Shown here one piece after another: positions 21,750 to 33,705 of a stretch of DNA of 64,000 nt. The position numbers and the translations under genes were made by a program. Location of the stretch: NCBI RefSeq assembly GCF_037975245.1, contig NC_092571.1, forward strand, positions 124,001 through 188,000. The letters are read 5' to 3'. The notes beneath the pieces are model-generated. The model ran no database searches and was not told where the DNA came from. It saw nothing but the letters and a program-made list of their open reading frames with translations. The DNA is from Apostichopus japonicus. Its lineage: Eukaryota > Echinodermata > Holothuroidea > Aspidochirotida > Stichopodidae. The stretch's first letter is position 1. Each line of letters starts with the position of its first letter.

Positions 21750-24700
21750 AACCTGATCCAGCTTCATTACAGACATCCAAGACTCACAATTTTCCTTCAA
21801 TTTTCTTCATCTTCTTCTTTCACCTGAGACAGTATTGTAAAAGATAAGAAGATTTCATATATTGGAAAGCAGATAGACATTGCAACTAGACTCATTTTTA
21901 TACACTCCCTCCCTTCCCTCCCCCTGACTACCTAAACAACCCTGACTGCTGCCTCATTGATATAACAATATATAAACAAATGTATATGATTGTGGTTTAA
22001 TGGCAGAAATAAACGAAACAAATACCAGAGCTTAAATATTTCTGTGTTACTATAGTAAACTGCATACCCAAACGGAAGCATTACAGAATCTTCAATGTCT
22101 CAGACCTCCAGCAGGATGTTACAGTCACAGTTCATGGAGTCTCCTTGTGAATCAGTGTGGCCAATGCAATGCTGTAAAGACAAATATCAAAGCAATATGT
22201 ACAGTATATATATACCTTTGGTGTGACATAAATTTAAGTATTTTTTTTAAAGTAGTTTTACATAAGATCATCTTCCTGTTTGCATATGCAGATACCTTTT
22301 TGATGAATGTTTACAAACATGAATAAACTGTACCTCTATTTGTTACTAAGTGCCTGTTTATTTTTAATACTTGCAATATGACTCTTTAATGAACCTTACT
22401 AGACATTGCTATCAAACCTATGGAGTACTTCGTAAAATGCCAAAACTTCCTTTGATGTATATTGTTCACTATAATGGTCAAGCTGATTGAAAGGAATGAA
22501 TTCAACACAATTTGAGAACATTTCATCAGTCAAACAATTTGGAGAGCATGTACTAGTTTAAACAAACTTAGCAAGCACATTCATGAGGAACTGGAAAATT
22601 GAAAAATGTCTGAAATAAACATCATTCTTGAAACGAGAAACTTGACAAGTGAAATAAGGACCGACACTTAAGCTACAACAAGTACACTTAGCAAAGATGA
22701 AAACTGGCTTTTCAGCCAACACACAAGTACCAACAACATATTAGTATATTCATGGTACACCATCATGTGCTTCCATGACTTCTGGCACCTGTGTAATAAT
22801 ATTCTATATCAACAAGGACAGAGATACTATATATTGTACTTATCTCTCAATACTCTTAATATGTGTTTACCATGAGTTGTGTTCCTCACAGCTTTCAATC
22901 AATGTTTTCAAATTGAAAACCAAATCAAAGACAATTACTCAACAATGAGAGGTCGACTTAGCAAAGTTTGAATTCGGTTTAATAATAATCAAAGTTTCAG
23001 TGAAACAGTTCTGCAGACCATAAAATCATGCCTTAGGCATCAAAGAAGGCTATGATCTGATAAAGATATGCCAAGAGTTGGACCAATACTGTTAAGCCTA
23101 GCTTCAGGTCAAAATTATGCTAGTTGATCAAATTAATACATGTATATCAATTTAGTTGCCTACGCTAGGTAACATCAGCTTTCATGGAGAGTTTTCTCCA
23201 TACTTGAACCATCACTAACATCAATTAGACCACAGAGCTAGGCCTAATTGCTTGAGAATTTCATTTTACAAAGTACTGTTGCTTGTATAAGAAGCCTAGG
23301 ATAGGCTAGTTAGTCCTCATCTCTATCTAGCCTTCGCTTTGGTAGGCTAGCCTAGGTTTCCCATTTTCATTTGGTGGTAGGCCTAGCCTGGGGCCATCTG
23401 TTCCCTCCCCTAACAACGTTATTTTCCTCCCACTTAAAAGTTGAACAACTTACATTAACATTTTCAGGGGAGTTAACTAAGGTTTTTCATGGGAGGCATA
23501 TTGGCTAGGCTATGTGGAAAGAATAGATGTTGTAAGTGGAATAACTGTAAGAAAAGATTTAAAGGGAGAAAGGTAAAGTTAAGGGTGAAAAATAACACGG
23601 TTAAGGAAACTAACATACTATTTTCAAGGGAGGAGACTGTTGTTCTGTAGGCTCTGACTGCATATTCTTGTAGAGTAAGCTAAAGAAAGTTGTGATAGTA
23701 TGAAAATAGAAAATGTGACCAGGTATCTTCCTTGTGTAACTGTTCAGTGATTGGAAGATAAAAAAGTGTTTGTGAATAGGCCGGATTGTTTGCATAGGAT
23801 TGTATGCGAACATGGGGTAATATACATGCGTGGAATTCATAGTGGTAATGGGTCGTTTGCTTGTAATGGCATTCATTGTGGGAATGAAATAACATAGAAA
23901 ATTTAGCCTATAGGTATGCCCTCCTTGGTTCCTCTCCTTGTTTTCCTATTTACCAGTTTCTTCAATTACTACAGGTACAGTACAAGTGTCTCTTGAAATA
24001 TGTTCCTTTCTTTCACCAAACTCTCCTAAATCACAAGACACATTTACTACGTGCAGTTGCTTCACTACCTAAATTAATTCTTTCCACAGCCAAGCCGTCT
24101 TTCTTTCCTCCCCTGAAAAACATTGGTTTCAACCCCTAAAAATAATTTCAGGGAGGAAACTATTGTTTTTATTCTTGGAAGTTGGAGAAGAAACCAACGG
24201 ACTTGCCTGTCATGATGGAAAAAAAAAAAAGGAAAGAGAGCTTTCATCCTAAGCTAATTTGTCCGGCTGCGAGTTAGCTTCTTGTGGATGTGTTACTGTT
24301 ATTGTTAAGTGCTAGATGGCATAGCCTAGGCTATGGTAGGCTACTCTGGTAGGAATTTAAAGACATTTAGGCCTAGGCTAATTAAGTTAGGCCTAGCCTT
24401 AACCAGAAAGTAATTAGGCCCAACCAGCTAGGTCTAGTATTTTGTCGGAAGATATAAAGTGACCTACTTTACTTACGTTAATTGTCTAGTGAATAATCAT
24501 ATTAGGCCTAGATTAGCATTCCAACTAGTATAGACGCCAGTGCCTACGTGAGCTAGCCTATCGTTAGGCCTAAGCTATACTATTATATGATAGGCTAGCG
24601 TAATTTCTCACGCTCGCTGACTCAAACAATGTGAAGTACTAACTTGCTCCATAAAACTAATACACAACCTTCGAGCTGGCGAATATATCTGCCATTCACA

Positions 24701-26650
24701 TTCTTTGGCAGTTACCCCCCCCCCCCCCATACAGAATAGGCTACAAATTACAATTACGTATGAATTGTTAGCCAACGGCTGCCAGGAAGCGAACTGCACG
24801 TACTGCTCGTGTAACATTTCGTGAGCTTTATATACAGATCATAATTCGCGCTCCGTTGCTAACCTTTGACCACGACCGTGTGCGTCTATGGCAAGCCATG
24901 TGGGACAAACACCGCATAATATATCAACGTATTAATTGAAAAAAAATAAACTAGCAATGACATGCTAGATGCATATCCATTTGAAATCATTACATTTACA
25001 ACGAAACAATTCAAATGTTCTCATAACATAGGCCTAAGGTCATTAAACATGTTGCATGGTCAAGATAATTTATTGAGTTCGCTGCGAATCTCGTCACAAA
25101 AGTTGTTTTAATGACCAATATATCATTACTCGAATGGGTTGGTCTGGCATTAGGCCTAGGCGGGACAGTAGGCGTACTGTCATGATCAACCCGGGGGGGG
25201 GGGGGGGGCGAGGGTGTAGGTCTGGCGTATCCATGGGACAGACATTCTAAAGATAATAATTTACACTTTTTGAGGGGGCCGGACTCTTGGGGCGAATCTT
25301 GACATAAAAATGTCAACCTAAAATTGTTTAGCTAGCTGCATGAACATTCTCAGATACAACAAATTTTGGCAAAAACTGCTTGAATTTTGTGATAAAATGT
25401 CACATTTGAGATTTTTTAGATAAACTGTCTGAATTTTTAACCCATTCCCCAATATAAATGAAGGTATTAAATGAAATTCACTGTTTCTGTGATCCATGTA
25501 GAGGTTTTGTTCTTAAAGTACAGTCTTACCTTTTTGTGCAGAGTTCTAGAGCATGTTCCTTATGCATGTCTTGAAGTAGAGGTTGGGTAAAGGAGAGGTT
25601 TGCTAAATTTTAATAGAATCAAAAGTTATATCTACTTCAGTTGCTGTAACTGTATCTTAGGTGCCCCCCCCCCCTCCCTCTGCCAGCTAGGTTTCATCTA
25701 GGATGAACCACTGGTGCTGTGATCGAGTGGATAAAGGCAATGGCATTTGAAGCAATGAGGTTTGGCAATCAGGAGGTTCTATGTAAGGTGGGTTTATCAT
25801 CCAAGAGCAGTCTACAGTTTTCCCATCTGAAATGAGTTTCTAAATTTTATATAAAATGTTGAATTGGAAGCCACCCGTAGTGTAAGTTGTGATCCATACG
25901 CCTGTGCGCGGGCTTCTCCCACATTTGTGTTTGGTTAAGCTTTGTAAAAATAACTGCTCATTATTATTATTACAAGGGCCGTGTAACCCCATTCTTATCT
26001 TTGGTATGGTTGGAGGGGGTATCTGCATTTGTTGGATGTGTAGTGCAATTGGACACCAAGATCGATTAAGAAACAGAAAACCACATTTACATAATGTTAC
26101 AGCTCTGATATAAATCTTTGCTTTATAAGAAACTCAAAGGACAGCCATTTATTTTACCACTCCGTGGAAGCTGGAATCCTTTTTATTTATCAACAGCATA
26201 CATACACACCATAATTGAATGATAATTAAACAGTAACATAAAAGATAAAAGTACTAAAACTGAAAACATGATAAGAATATGACATCCCTTGATGAAAGTA
26301 CAGTGAACTGGAGCCTCTGGAGAGAGATGTATACTAATACAAGCCTTTTAATTAGGTTGTGATATTGTGTGTTCAATCACATGCATCTATAATAATCAAC
26401 AATGTGGGTAATCATTAATAAGTACTCATTTGAGTGTGAAAATAAAGCCTACAGGTTGTCAAATAATTCATTGTTAACAGTTAGATCATATAGCAAACAG
26501 AACAAGTAGCTACAAAGGAACGTACTTCCTTCATAAAATATCGCCCCAAGTGTCTTGCAGCATATATTATGTAACTTAATTATATTCAACTATCAGAGTG
26601 AACAATAGAGTTAACAACTCTACAGTAAAGGCTACCATTTGAATACTGTA
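21750..26650. other. Non-coding stretch, GGCCTA-rich in part
   Basis: No supported gene. Between about 23100 and 24600 the hexamer family AGGCCTA/TAGGCCT is strongly enriched, a texture I associate with echinoderm genomes (inference). Poly-C/G runs occur at 24716 and 25195. Isolated short frames with splice-like borders near 22171 and 25560 are too short to call. Confidence 0.5.
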
Positions 26651-27425
26651 CTATTGTTACGCCCTGGGTTGTTCGGGATGCGTGTGCCAGTATTTAGAAC
26701 GCGCCCAGGGCTACTAAGAATATGTTTTCCCATTTTGTTTGAATAATTTACCCTGCGATTTGTTGTCCATTCATTCACCATTCCATTTACTTTTGTTTTA
26801 TTATGCAGGTCTCTTTTGCTCTCCCCGTCGTCTGCCATCACCAGCATTCCAGGCATTCGCTCTTTTATTACGCGAGTTGTTCTGTTTACCGTTTATCTAT
26901 TTTACTTTCACTCGCTCTCTTTACCTTGTTTAATTAAGACGTTGTTTTTCTTATGTATTTTGTTTTGTGGACACTTAATTTATTTCGTTGAAGTTCGGGC
27001 AGAGAACTGGAGACCAGCGATGAGCAGCACGGCAATTACAGTATAGTATTATTTTAAAGGCAAGGTTCATTTATTTTAGAGAGCGGGTCCGGGAGTGAGG
27101 GCTGACTACGGGGCGCCATTCCTTTTGTATTGTACAACTAATAATTTCCCGTCCTGGTTGGCTTCTTTGAATGTTATAGACTCTGGAGGTAGGGTCAAAT
27201 TAGGGCACTCCCCGGAGGTATTGCAGAAGTTAATCGGGGCGGGACCACATTAGGCAGTATTTGTTTAGTCTGCCATTGGCGCCACGTGTCGGGTATTCAC
27301 TCTCGTGATTCTTAAGAGCCGTGCTGCCCACGCCCTGGTATGTAGTGTATTTGTTATTTATTTAAACTGAATCTCTGCCCGGAAGGTTGTTTGCTTTTAT
27401 ATTTGTGTACGGCAGAAAGTCACTG

Positions 27426-28122
27426 TGTTGCAGGGTAGATTCAAGGTATAGGGGAGGGCGCTCGACGGGTTTTGTACGTTTTTCTTTAAGAAACAACATG
27501 GCGACACTAACGCCTTAAGCGTGATGTTAAAGCTTACCTTTTAAAGTTCTTTTTTGGTTCATATGCATTTTATCTGTAGATGAGGGATTATTTTTAAAGG
27601 CCACAAAACTTCGGTAAGAATTACGGTGTAGTTGATTTGATTTGACATTTGTGTAGTTAAGATAAATAAGTTATTTAAGTTGTGTTTACGGTTGCACTGT
27701 TAACCATTTAGGATAAGTTACAGTGCACTATTGTTGTTGTAAGCCTAGGTTTTGTGCGTTACCTAGCTTGTATATGTGTACAAGTTCATAACCCCTCCCG
27801 GAGCGTTCATAAGCTCTTGTCCTTACTCTAGTTAATTTCTTTTGTTGTATTTTACCTTACGTGAGTGTACATTGCTTTTACTTGTATTTAGTCACAATAT
27901 CGTGTGTGTTTCTAGTCCGTTATGGTATCGTCCATCTATCTTAGGAAGGCCGTTTGTGACAGTATTTCTGTATGTCTTAATGTATCTTTTTCTTGTATAT
28001 TTTATTATTTTATTTTGGTTTAATTTGTTCTCGTTTGCAGTGAATCGGTTAACATAAATAAAGTTATGAGCGAGACCAAGATTCTGTTGGTGGCGTGCTT
28101 CAAGTTTTTTCCCAATTCTACA
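27426..28122 (+). repeat. BEL 5' LTR
   Basis: 697 bp, TG..CA ends. It includes AACATAAATAAAGTTATGAG near 28050, a likely polyadenylation signal (AATAAA), and therefore marks the R region. A 71-codon frame (27842-28057) is duplicated exactly in the 3' LTR and is a by-product of LTR identity, not a gene. Confidence 0.95.
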
Positions 28123-28160
28123 TCATTCACGAAGTTTTTCTTCACCTACTGAGCTTCAAT

Positions 28161-31100
28161 ATGGCAACAAGATCAGGCAAAGAATATCAAAGGAAGTCAG
28201 CAAGCTTACCTGATGCTACCAGTAAGGGAACTCCCAACACAAAAGGAAACCTCAAGGCCAGCTCCTGCGCTGCTAAAATTGGAAAAGGTTCCACTCGATC
28301 ATCAATAAAGAGCAACAAGTGTTCTACTCGCATGTCAAAGAAAAGCGAGAAGCTCGAGTTGGAACGACAACTAGCAATGCAGAAGATTGAGCTGGAGTTT
28401 AAGGAAAGGGAACTCCAACTGAAGATGGAAAGATTGAAGCTCCAGAAAGAGATGGAGAAGACTAAGGTACTACTGGAAGTGGTTGATGAAAGTGGGGAAG
28501 ACGAATCGGACGAGGAAGAAGACAAAGGGTCAACCTCGTTCGTTCTAGATGAGATTCCTGAAGATGGACCCAATGACGGTGTCACAAGATTCCTCGATAC
28601 AATGCCCCGTCCAACTTCGGTGGTCAAAGAAGAACACCAATACACGCTGAGAGAGTTAGTCAACTCATTTCGACTGCCTCCCATAAGAGTGGAGCAGTTC
28701 AAAGGTGACCCTTTGAAATATCCAATGTGGATCAGTACATTCGACAACCTCATTGCATCAAGAGCGAACACCGCTGCTGAGAAGCTGAACCTACTTAGTC
28801 AACACCTTGAGGGGGAACCACTCACCATGATTAGTGGCTACCTGCTTATGCAAGATAGTGTTGCATATGACAAGGCACGTAAGAAATTGCATTATTGGTA
28901 TGGAGGGGATGCTGTGATCAGCCGTGCATTTCTAGGAAAGCTGGAAAATTGGCCTAAAATCAACGGGCGAGATTCTGCTGGTTTGAAGAGGTTATCGAAT
29001 TTCCTTGATGAAATATGTGCAGCTAAAGGGTCAATTCATGACTTGGGGATCCTAGACTACCCCCAGGAAAACTACAAGATAATTGCTAAGCTACCCTTGT
29101 ACATCGAAAGCAAATGGCGGACAGTTATTATGAAGTACAACAACAACGAAGGTCATTTCCCTTCTTTTGAGGTGTTCGCCAGGTTTATTGCTGAAAGGGC
29201 AGAAGAGGCCAACATCCCAACGTTTGATTGCCATGCTAATGAAACTGCCTCATACCAGTATCAGAGATCATCCAACAAGAAGTCCTGTGCCACAATACAG
29301 CCAAAGTCTATCTCTTGCGACCTATGCCGGGGAGATCATGAATCTGTGGTCTGCGAGCAATTCCAGCAGGCGACGCTTGACCATAGAGTTAAGTGGGTTC
29401 AAAAATGGGGACTTTGTTTTGGATGCCTTAAGTCGGGTCATAGATCCAAGTTTTGTAATAATCGCCTGAAATGCACTAAGTGTCAGAAACGACACCCAAC
29501 AGAGCTTCACAGAGATGATCTGCCAGGTGTAACGAGAGAAGTAAGTCAGTCCAAAGAAGTTGCGTCGGCGTGTGGAACTAATGATGGGTTGTGCACGATG
29601 GCTATAATCCCAGTGGTTGTTAAGTCCTTAAAGAACGGCCGGGCTCTGCAGACATATGCATTCTTAGATCCGGGTTCGAGCATATCCTTTTGCACAGATC
29701 AACTAAGACAACAGTTAGGTGTTGGAGGAAGAAGAGCAAGGATACCAATTGAAACTATGGCTGCGCCATATACACTTGAAACCAGCATAGTTTCTAACTT
29801 GGCGATCAGTAACTTGGATGGGGGCAGAGACATCAAGCTGCCCAATGTCTACACCAAGGAATGCCTCCCTGTGACTAGAGAACACATACCGACGCAAAAG
29901 GATGTTGATGCCTGGGACCATCTCAGGGGCAAGGTCTCACTGAGACAGATTAATGCAGATATCGGCTTGATGATAGGGAACGCCGTTGCCGATGCGTATA
30001 CACCACTTGAGATGATTACAGGGCCGCATGGCTCACCCTTTGCCCAACGTTCTCTACTGGGTTGGATCCCGTGGAGCATTGTGAGACCAGGTTCGTCCTT
30101 GAATACTCACACCGTTAACAGAGTGGAGGCGAGAGCTGTCGAGGACCATTATCAATTGACCCAATTGGTCCAACAAGCCACAAAGGTAGACTTCCCTGAG
30201 AGCCAAGGAACAGAGAGACTTGGGATGTCAGTAGCAGACAAGAAATTTGTCAAAATTATCGAGGATGGTATCGAGTCGGTAGGAGGGCGTTATGTCATTC
30301 CCTTGCCATGGATGGATCCAAATTCGATCCTACCCAATAACAAAGGACAAGCTAGGAAGAGGTTCGAAATGCTAGAAAGGCGGTTTCGACGAGACCCAGA
30401 GCTGAAAATTAAGTATGTAGAGTTCATGAACAAGATGTACGATCGTGGCTACATGGAACAAGTTTGTGAGACCTCGTATGAGGGTAGGGAGTGGTATCTT
30501 CCCCACCATCCCGTTATCAGTGACAAGAAACCAGGCAAAGTAAGGGTGGTCTTCGATTGTGCAGCCAAACAAGCCGGCGTCTCCCTGAACGACCTACTTC
30601 TACAGGGGCCGGACATCACAAACAGCCTGGTGGGTGTTCTTCTCAGGTATAGGGAAGAGAAAGTTGCGGTCATGGCCGATATCGAAGGAATGTTCCTTCA
30701 AGTTGTTGTACCACCTGAGGATCGTGATGCCCTCAGATTTCTGTGGAGGAGCAATGAGGAAGAAGAGTTAAAGATTTACAGGATGACTCGTCACCTCTTT
30801 GGAGCCATATCATCATCGGCCATTGCCAACAGGGCACTTCAGAAGACAGGAGAAGACCATGGACACAAATATAGTCCTGATGTACGGAAGGCTATCCGGG
30901 ATTCATTTTACGTAGACGACTGTCTGGCAACAGCTTCAGACAGTTCCAAGGCCATGGCATTAGCAAAGGGCCTGACTGATTTGTGTGTTCAAGGCGGGTT
31001 CAGACTCACGAAATGGACGTCGAATAGTAAGGAGGTACTAGCCTCTATCCCCAGCGACGATCGAGCTCCAGAGTTGAAGTCATTAGATCTCAACCAGCAG

Positions 31101-33527
31101 GGCATTCCAATCAGCCGTGCCCTTGGTGTACAGTGGTCACCGCAGACTGATATGCTAAAGTTTGAAGTAACACCTGTGAAAAGGGATCACACAAGGAGAG
31201 GCCTGTTGTCTGTTGTAAGTTCTCTCTTTGATCCTCTCGGATTTGTAGCTCCCTTTGTGTTGCCAGCAAAGATGCTACTGCAAGATATATGTCGCAAGGG
31301 TTTGGGATGGGATGAACCCATCGATGATGCTTCCCTGCAGATTTGGCAGCGTTGGTTGTGCGAGTTGGAGCGACTGAAGGAATGGGGTGTCCAAAGATGT
31401 GTGAAGTCTGATTTGTTTGCTGAGGTTGTTGACAGACAGCTGCATGTCTTCTCTGATGCCAGTGATACGGGTTATGGTATGTGTGCCTACCTTCGTCAAA
31501 AGGACAAAGAGGGCAATCTACAGGTTTCACTAATATTTGCTAGGAGCAGAGTCGCCCCCTTGAAGTACACATCGATTCCTCGCCTCGAGTTGACAGCTGC
31601 TACAATGGCTGCACGCCTTACCAGTATGATCTTGTTTGAGCTGGACGTGAAAGAAGTGTTCTACTGGTCTGATAGTCAGACTGTACTAAAGTACATTAGC
31701 AACGACACTCGCAGATTCAAAGCATTTGTCGCCAATAGAGTGTCGGTGATCTTGGATCTCACAAATATCAACCAGTGGCATTACGTCAACACTCATGACA
31801 ATCCAGCCGATGAAGCATCCCGAGGCCAACGCATTGATGATTTCCTCAGTAATAAGAGATGGACAAATGAACCAGATTTCCTGTATCGGTCAAGTGAGGA
31901 ATGGTACACCCCACAAGACCATATTGCATCGATAGACGACGACCCTGAGTTAAAGAGAGTGTGTAATGTGGTCGTCGAAAGAAACCATGCCTGCTTTGTT
32001 GACGACTTGATTGATAGGTGTTCGAGTTACTCCAAGCTCAAAAGAGTAGTGGGCACAGTCATCAAATTTACGAAGAAGGTGCGAGCGAGATGCCGGTCTG
32101 AATCTGTTTGCTGCCACTTGACTGTAGATAATTTGAAGGCTGCAGAAACGCTCATTCTTTCCCATGAGCAAAACAGGCACTTTGAGGCAGAGTTGAAAGC
32201 CCTAACCAGTGGTTCGGAGAAAGAAATCAACTCAGTGATGAGGAAAAGTCCATTGCGAACACTAGACCCCATGTTGCGAGGTGGTCTAATTGTCGTTGGA
32301 GGTAGATTGAGAAGGGCTGATTTACCTGAAGAAACCAAGCATCAGATAGTCATACCTAAGAGTTCACCAGTTGCCCGTCTTATAGTTCTGGAAACGCACA
32401 AGTCATTGGGTCACATGGGCAAGTCTGCCATCCTCGTGAGACTGTGGAAGAAGTATTGGGTAGTCGGTGCCGGAACTATCATCCGAAGTATAGTTGGCAA
32501 GTGCACCATATGCAGAAAGTACCAAGCCAAAAGAGGTGAACAAAAGATGGCTGCTCTACCAATTGAAAGGGTAACAAGTGACAGGCCGCCATTTGATCAT
32601 ACCGGTATTGACATGTTTGGTCCGTTTGAGATCAAAAGAGGAAGGAGTATAGTCAAAAGATATGGACTCATACTCACTTGTCTAGCCACAAGGGCCATAC
32701 ACCTTGAGATCCTGCACTCGGCTGACAGTGACAGCTGCTTGAATGCGCTGAGAAGATTTCTGTGCAGGAGAGGATCAATAAGTAGCATTCGAAGCGATAA
32801 TAGTACCAATTTTGTTGGTACGGAGAGAACTTTGAGAGAAGCATTGAAGGCTTGGAACAAAAGCGACATCCCTGACTGGCTGGCCCAGCGAGGTATCACA
32901 TGGGAGTTTAACCCTCCTGCCGCCTCCCACTTTGGTGGCATTTGGGAAGCTATGATAAGAGTTGTTAGGAAAGTTATGAACGGCATCTTAAAGGAACAGA
33001 CCATGCGACTTGATGACGAAGGTCTTGCTACATTAATGTGCGAGATTGAAAACGTAGTCAATGAGAGACCCCTAACTACTGTTTCCACCCACCCGGAGGA
33101 CATTAAGCCGTTGACGCCAAATATGCTGTTGACCATGAGGAGCTGTGCGTTGATGCCGCCAGGTGTATTTGACAGAAAGGATGTCTACGTCCGCAGGCGA
33201 TGGCGCCAAGTCCAATATCTTGCAGACTTATTTTGGGCAAGATGGCGCAAGGAATATCTTCCACTACTGCAGAAGAGGCAAAAATGGTTCTCGCCCAAAA
33301 GAAACATCCAGAAAGGGGACGTCGTTTCTGTCGTTGACGAATCTCTGCCAAGGAACAGCTGGTTGTTGGGACGTGTGCTGGAGACCAAAGTTGACAGTAA
33401 GGGCCACGTCAGATCCTGTTGCATCAAAACACAACACTCAACACTGGAAAGACCAATCCATAAGCTATGTTTGTTGCTAGAATGTGAAGGGAAGAGTAAC
33501 TACCCCTTTTCCCACCAGTTCTCTTAG
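28161..33527 (+). CDS. BEL/Pao gag-pol polyprotein, intact
   Basis: One frame of 1,788 codons from the ATG in TTCAATATGGCAACAAG; a longer start at 28095 would lie inside the LTR, so I prefer 28161. Domains by approximate residue: Lys/Glu-rich coiled coil 60-110; BEL gag-like region (GDPLKYPMWISTFDNLI) about 160-350; CCHC zinc knuckles about 383-440 (CFGCLKSGHRSKFC, CTKCQKRH); aspartic protease about 500 with FLDPGSS in place of the usual D-S/T-G; reverse transcriptase 790-930 with FYVDD catalytic box; RNase H about 1095 (FSDASDTGYG); integrase zinc finger about 1410 (H-x-x-x-G-H...C-x-x-C) and core with DMFGP, SDNSTNF and GGIWEAM supplying D, D and E; C-terminal integrase-linked domain about 1676-1770. 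It acts in RNA packaging, cDNA synthesis and integration. No stop or frameshift is present. Confidence 0.95.
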   Translation: MATRSGKEYQRKSASLPDATSKGTPNTKGNLKASSCAAKIGKGSTRSSIKSNKCSTRMSKKSEKLELERQLAMQKIELEFKERELQLKMERLKLQKEMEKTKVLLEVVDESGEDESDEEEDKGSTSFVLDEIPEDGPNDGVTRFLDTMPRPTSVVKEEHQYTLRELVNSFRLPPIRVEQFKGDPLKYPMWISTFDNLIASRANTAAEKLNLLSQHLEGEPLTMISGYLLMQDSVAYDKARKKLHYWYGGDAVISRAFLGKLENWPKINGRDSAGLKRLSNFLDEICAAKGSIHDLGILDYPQENYKIIAKLPLYIESKWRTVIMKYNNNEGHFPSFEVFARFIAERAEEANIPTFDCHANETASYQYQRSSNKKSCATIQPKSISCDLCRGDHESVVCEQFQQATLDHRVKWVQKWGLCFGCLKSGHRSKFCNNRLKCTKCQKRHPTELHRDDLPGVTREVSQSKEVASACGTNDGLCTMAIIPVVVKSLKNGRALQTYAFLDPGSSISFCTDQLRQQLGVGGRRARIPIETMAAPYTLETSIVSNLAISNLDGGRDIKLPNVYTKECLPVTREHIPTQKDVDAWDHLRGKVSLRQINADIGLMIGNAVADAYTPLEMITGPHGSPFAQRSLLGWIPWSIVRPGSSLNTHTVNRVEARAVEDHYQLTQLVQQATKVDFPESQGTERLGMSVADKKFVKIIEDGIESVGGRYVIPLPWMDPNSILPNNKGQARKRFEMLERRFRRDPELKIKYVEFMNKMYDRGYMEQVCETSYEGREWYLPHHPVISDKKPGKVRVVFDCAAKQAGVSLNDLLLQGPDITNSLVGVLLRYREEKVAVMADIEGMFLQVVVPPEDRDALRFLWRSNEEEELKIYRMTRHLFGAISSSAIANRALQKTGEDHGHKYSPDVRKAIRDSFYVDDCLATASDSSKAMALAKGLTDLCVQGGFRLTKWTSNSKEVLASIPSDDRAPELKSLDLNQQGIPISRALGVQWSPQTDMLKFEVTPVKRDHTRRGLLSVVSSLFDPLGFVAPFVLPAKMLLQDICRKGLGWDEPIDDASLQIWQRWLCELERLKEWGVQRCVKSDLFAEVVDRQLHVFSDASDTGYGMCAYLRQKDKEGNLQVSLIFARSRVAPLKYTSIPRLELTAATMAARLTSMILFELDVKEVFYWSDSQTVLKYISNDTRRFKAFVANRVSVILDLTNINQWHYVNTHDNPADEASRGQRIDDFLSNKRWTNEPDFLYRSSEEWYTPQDHIASIDDDPELKRVCNVVVERNHACFVDDLIDRCSSYSKLKRVVGTVIKFTKKVRARCRSESVCCHLTVDNLKAAETLILSHEQNRHFEAELKALTSGSEKEINSVMRKSPLRTLDPMLRGGLIVVGGRLRRADLPEETKHQIVIPKSSPVARLIVLETHKSLGHMGKSAILVRLWKKYWVVGAGTIIRSIVGKCTICRKYQAKRGEQKMAALPIERVTSDRPPFDHTGIDMFGPFEIKRGRSIVKRYGLILTCLATRAIHLEILHSADSDSCLNALRRFLCRRGSISSIRSDNSTNFVGTERTLREALKAWNKSDIPDWLAQRGITWEFNPPAASHFGGIWEAMIRVVRKVMNGILKEQTMRLDDEGLATLMCEIENVVNERPLTTVSTHPEDIKPLTPNMLLTMRSCALMPPGVFDRKDVYVRRRWRQVQYLADLFWARWRKEYLPLLQKRQKWFSPKRNIQKGDVVSVVDESLPRNSWLLGRVLETKVDSKGHVRSCCIKTQHSTLERPIHKLCLLLECEGKSNYPFSHQFS

Positions 33528-33705
33528 GATCCTGTCCGTTACATTATGTTTTGGGTGGTGGCTAAAGGACACTATGTTATGTTTGTAATTCAAATCGACT
33601 CTTATTTGGGTTTGGTTGTTTTCTTTAATTTTTATGTTCTTATGCTTCCGCGTTTAAGTGGAACTACTAGTTTGTGTAATTGATGTTACAATTAAAGGGC
33701 CGGAA

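Noticed and set aside
22109-22171. Short minus-strand exon ending NCDCNILLEV and a stop
   Set aside because: Good acceptor, but only about 23 codons, no partner exon and no family match.
24883-24900. TATGGCAAGCC, the palindromic element end, as evidence of a second copy
   Set aside because: Only 11 bases match and no palindromes or second end are near; could be chance.
25531-25574. Minus-strand exon QDMHKEHALELCTKR with GTAAGAC donor
   Set aside because: Fifteen codons are too few; no neighbouring exon.
27842-28057. 71-codon ORF present twice (again at 34122-34337)
   Set aside because: Exact duplication is explained by LTR identity; no coding evidence.
28187-28771. Long minus-strand frames opposite the BEL gag-pol
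   Set aside because: Antisense shadows of a strong coding region on the plus strand.
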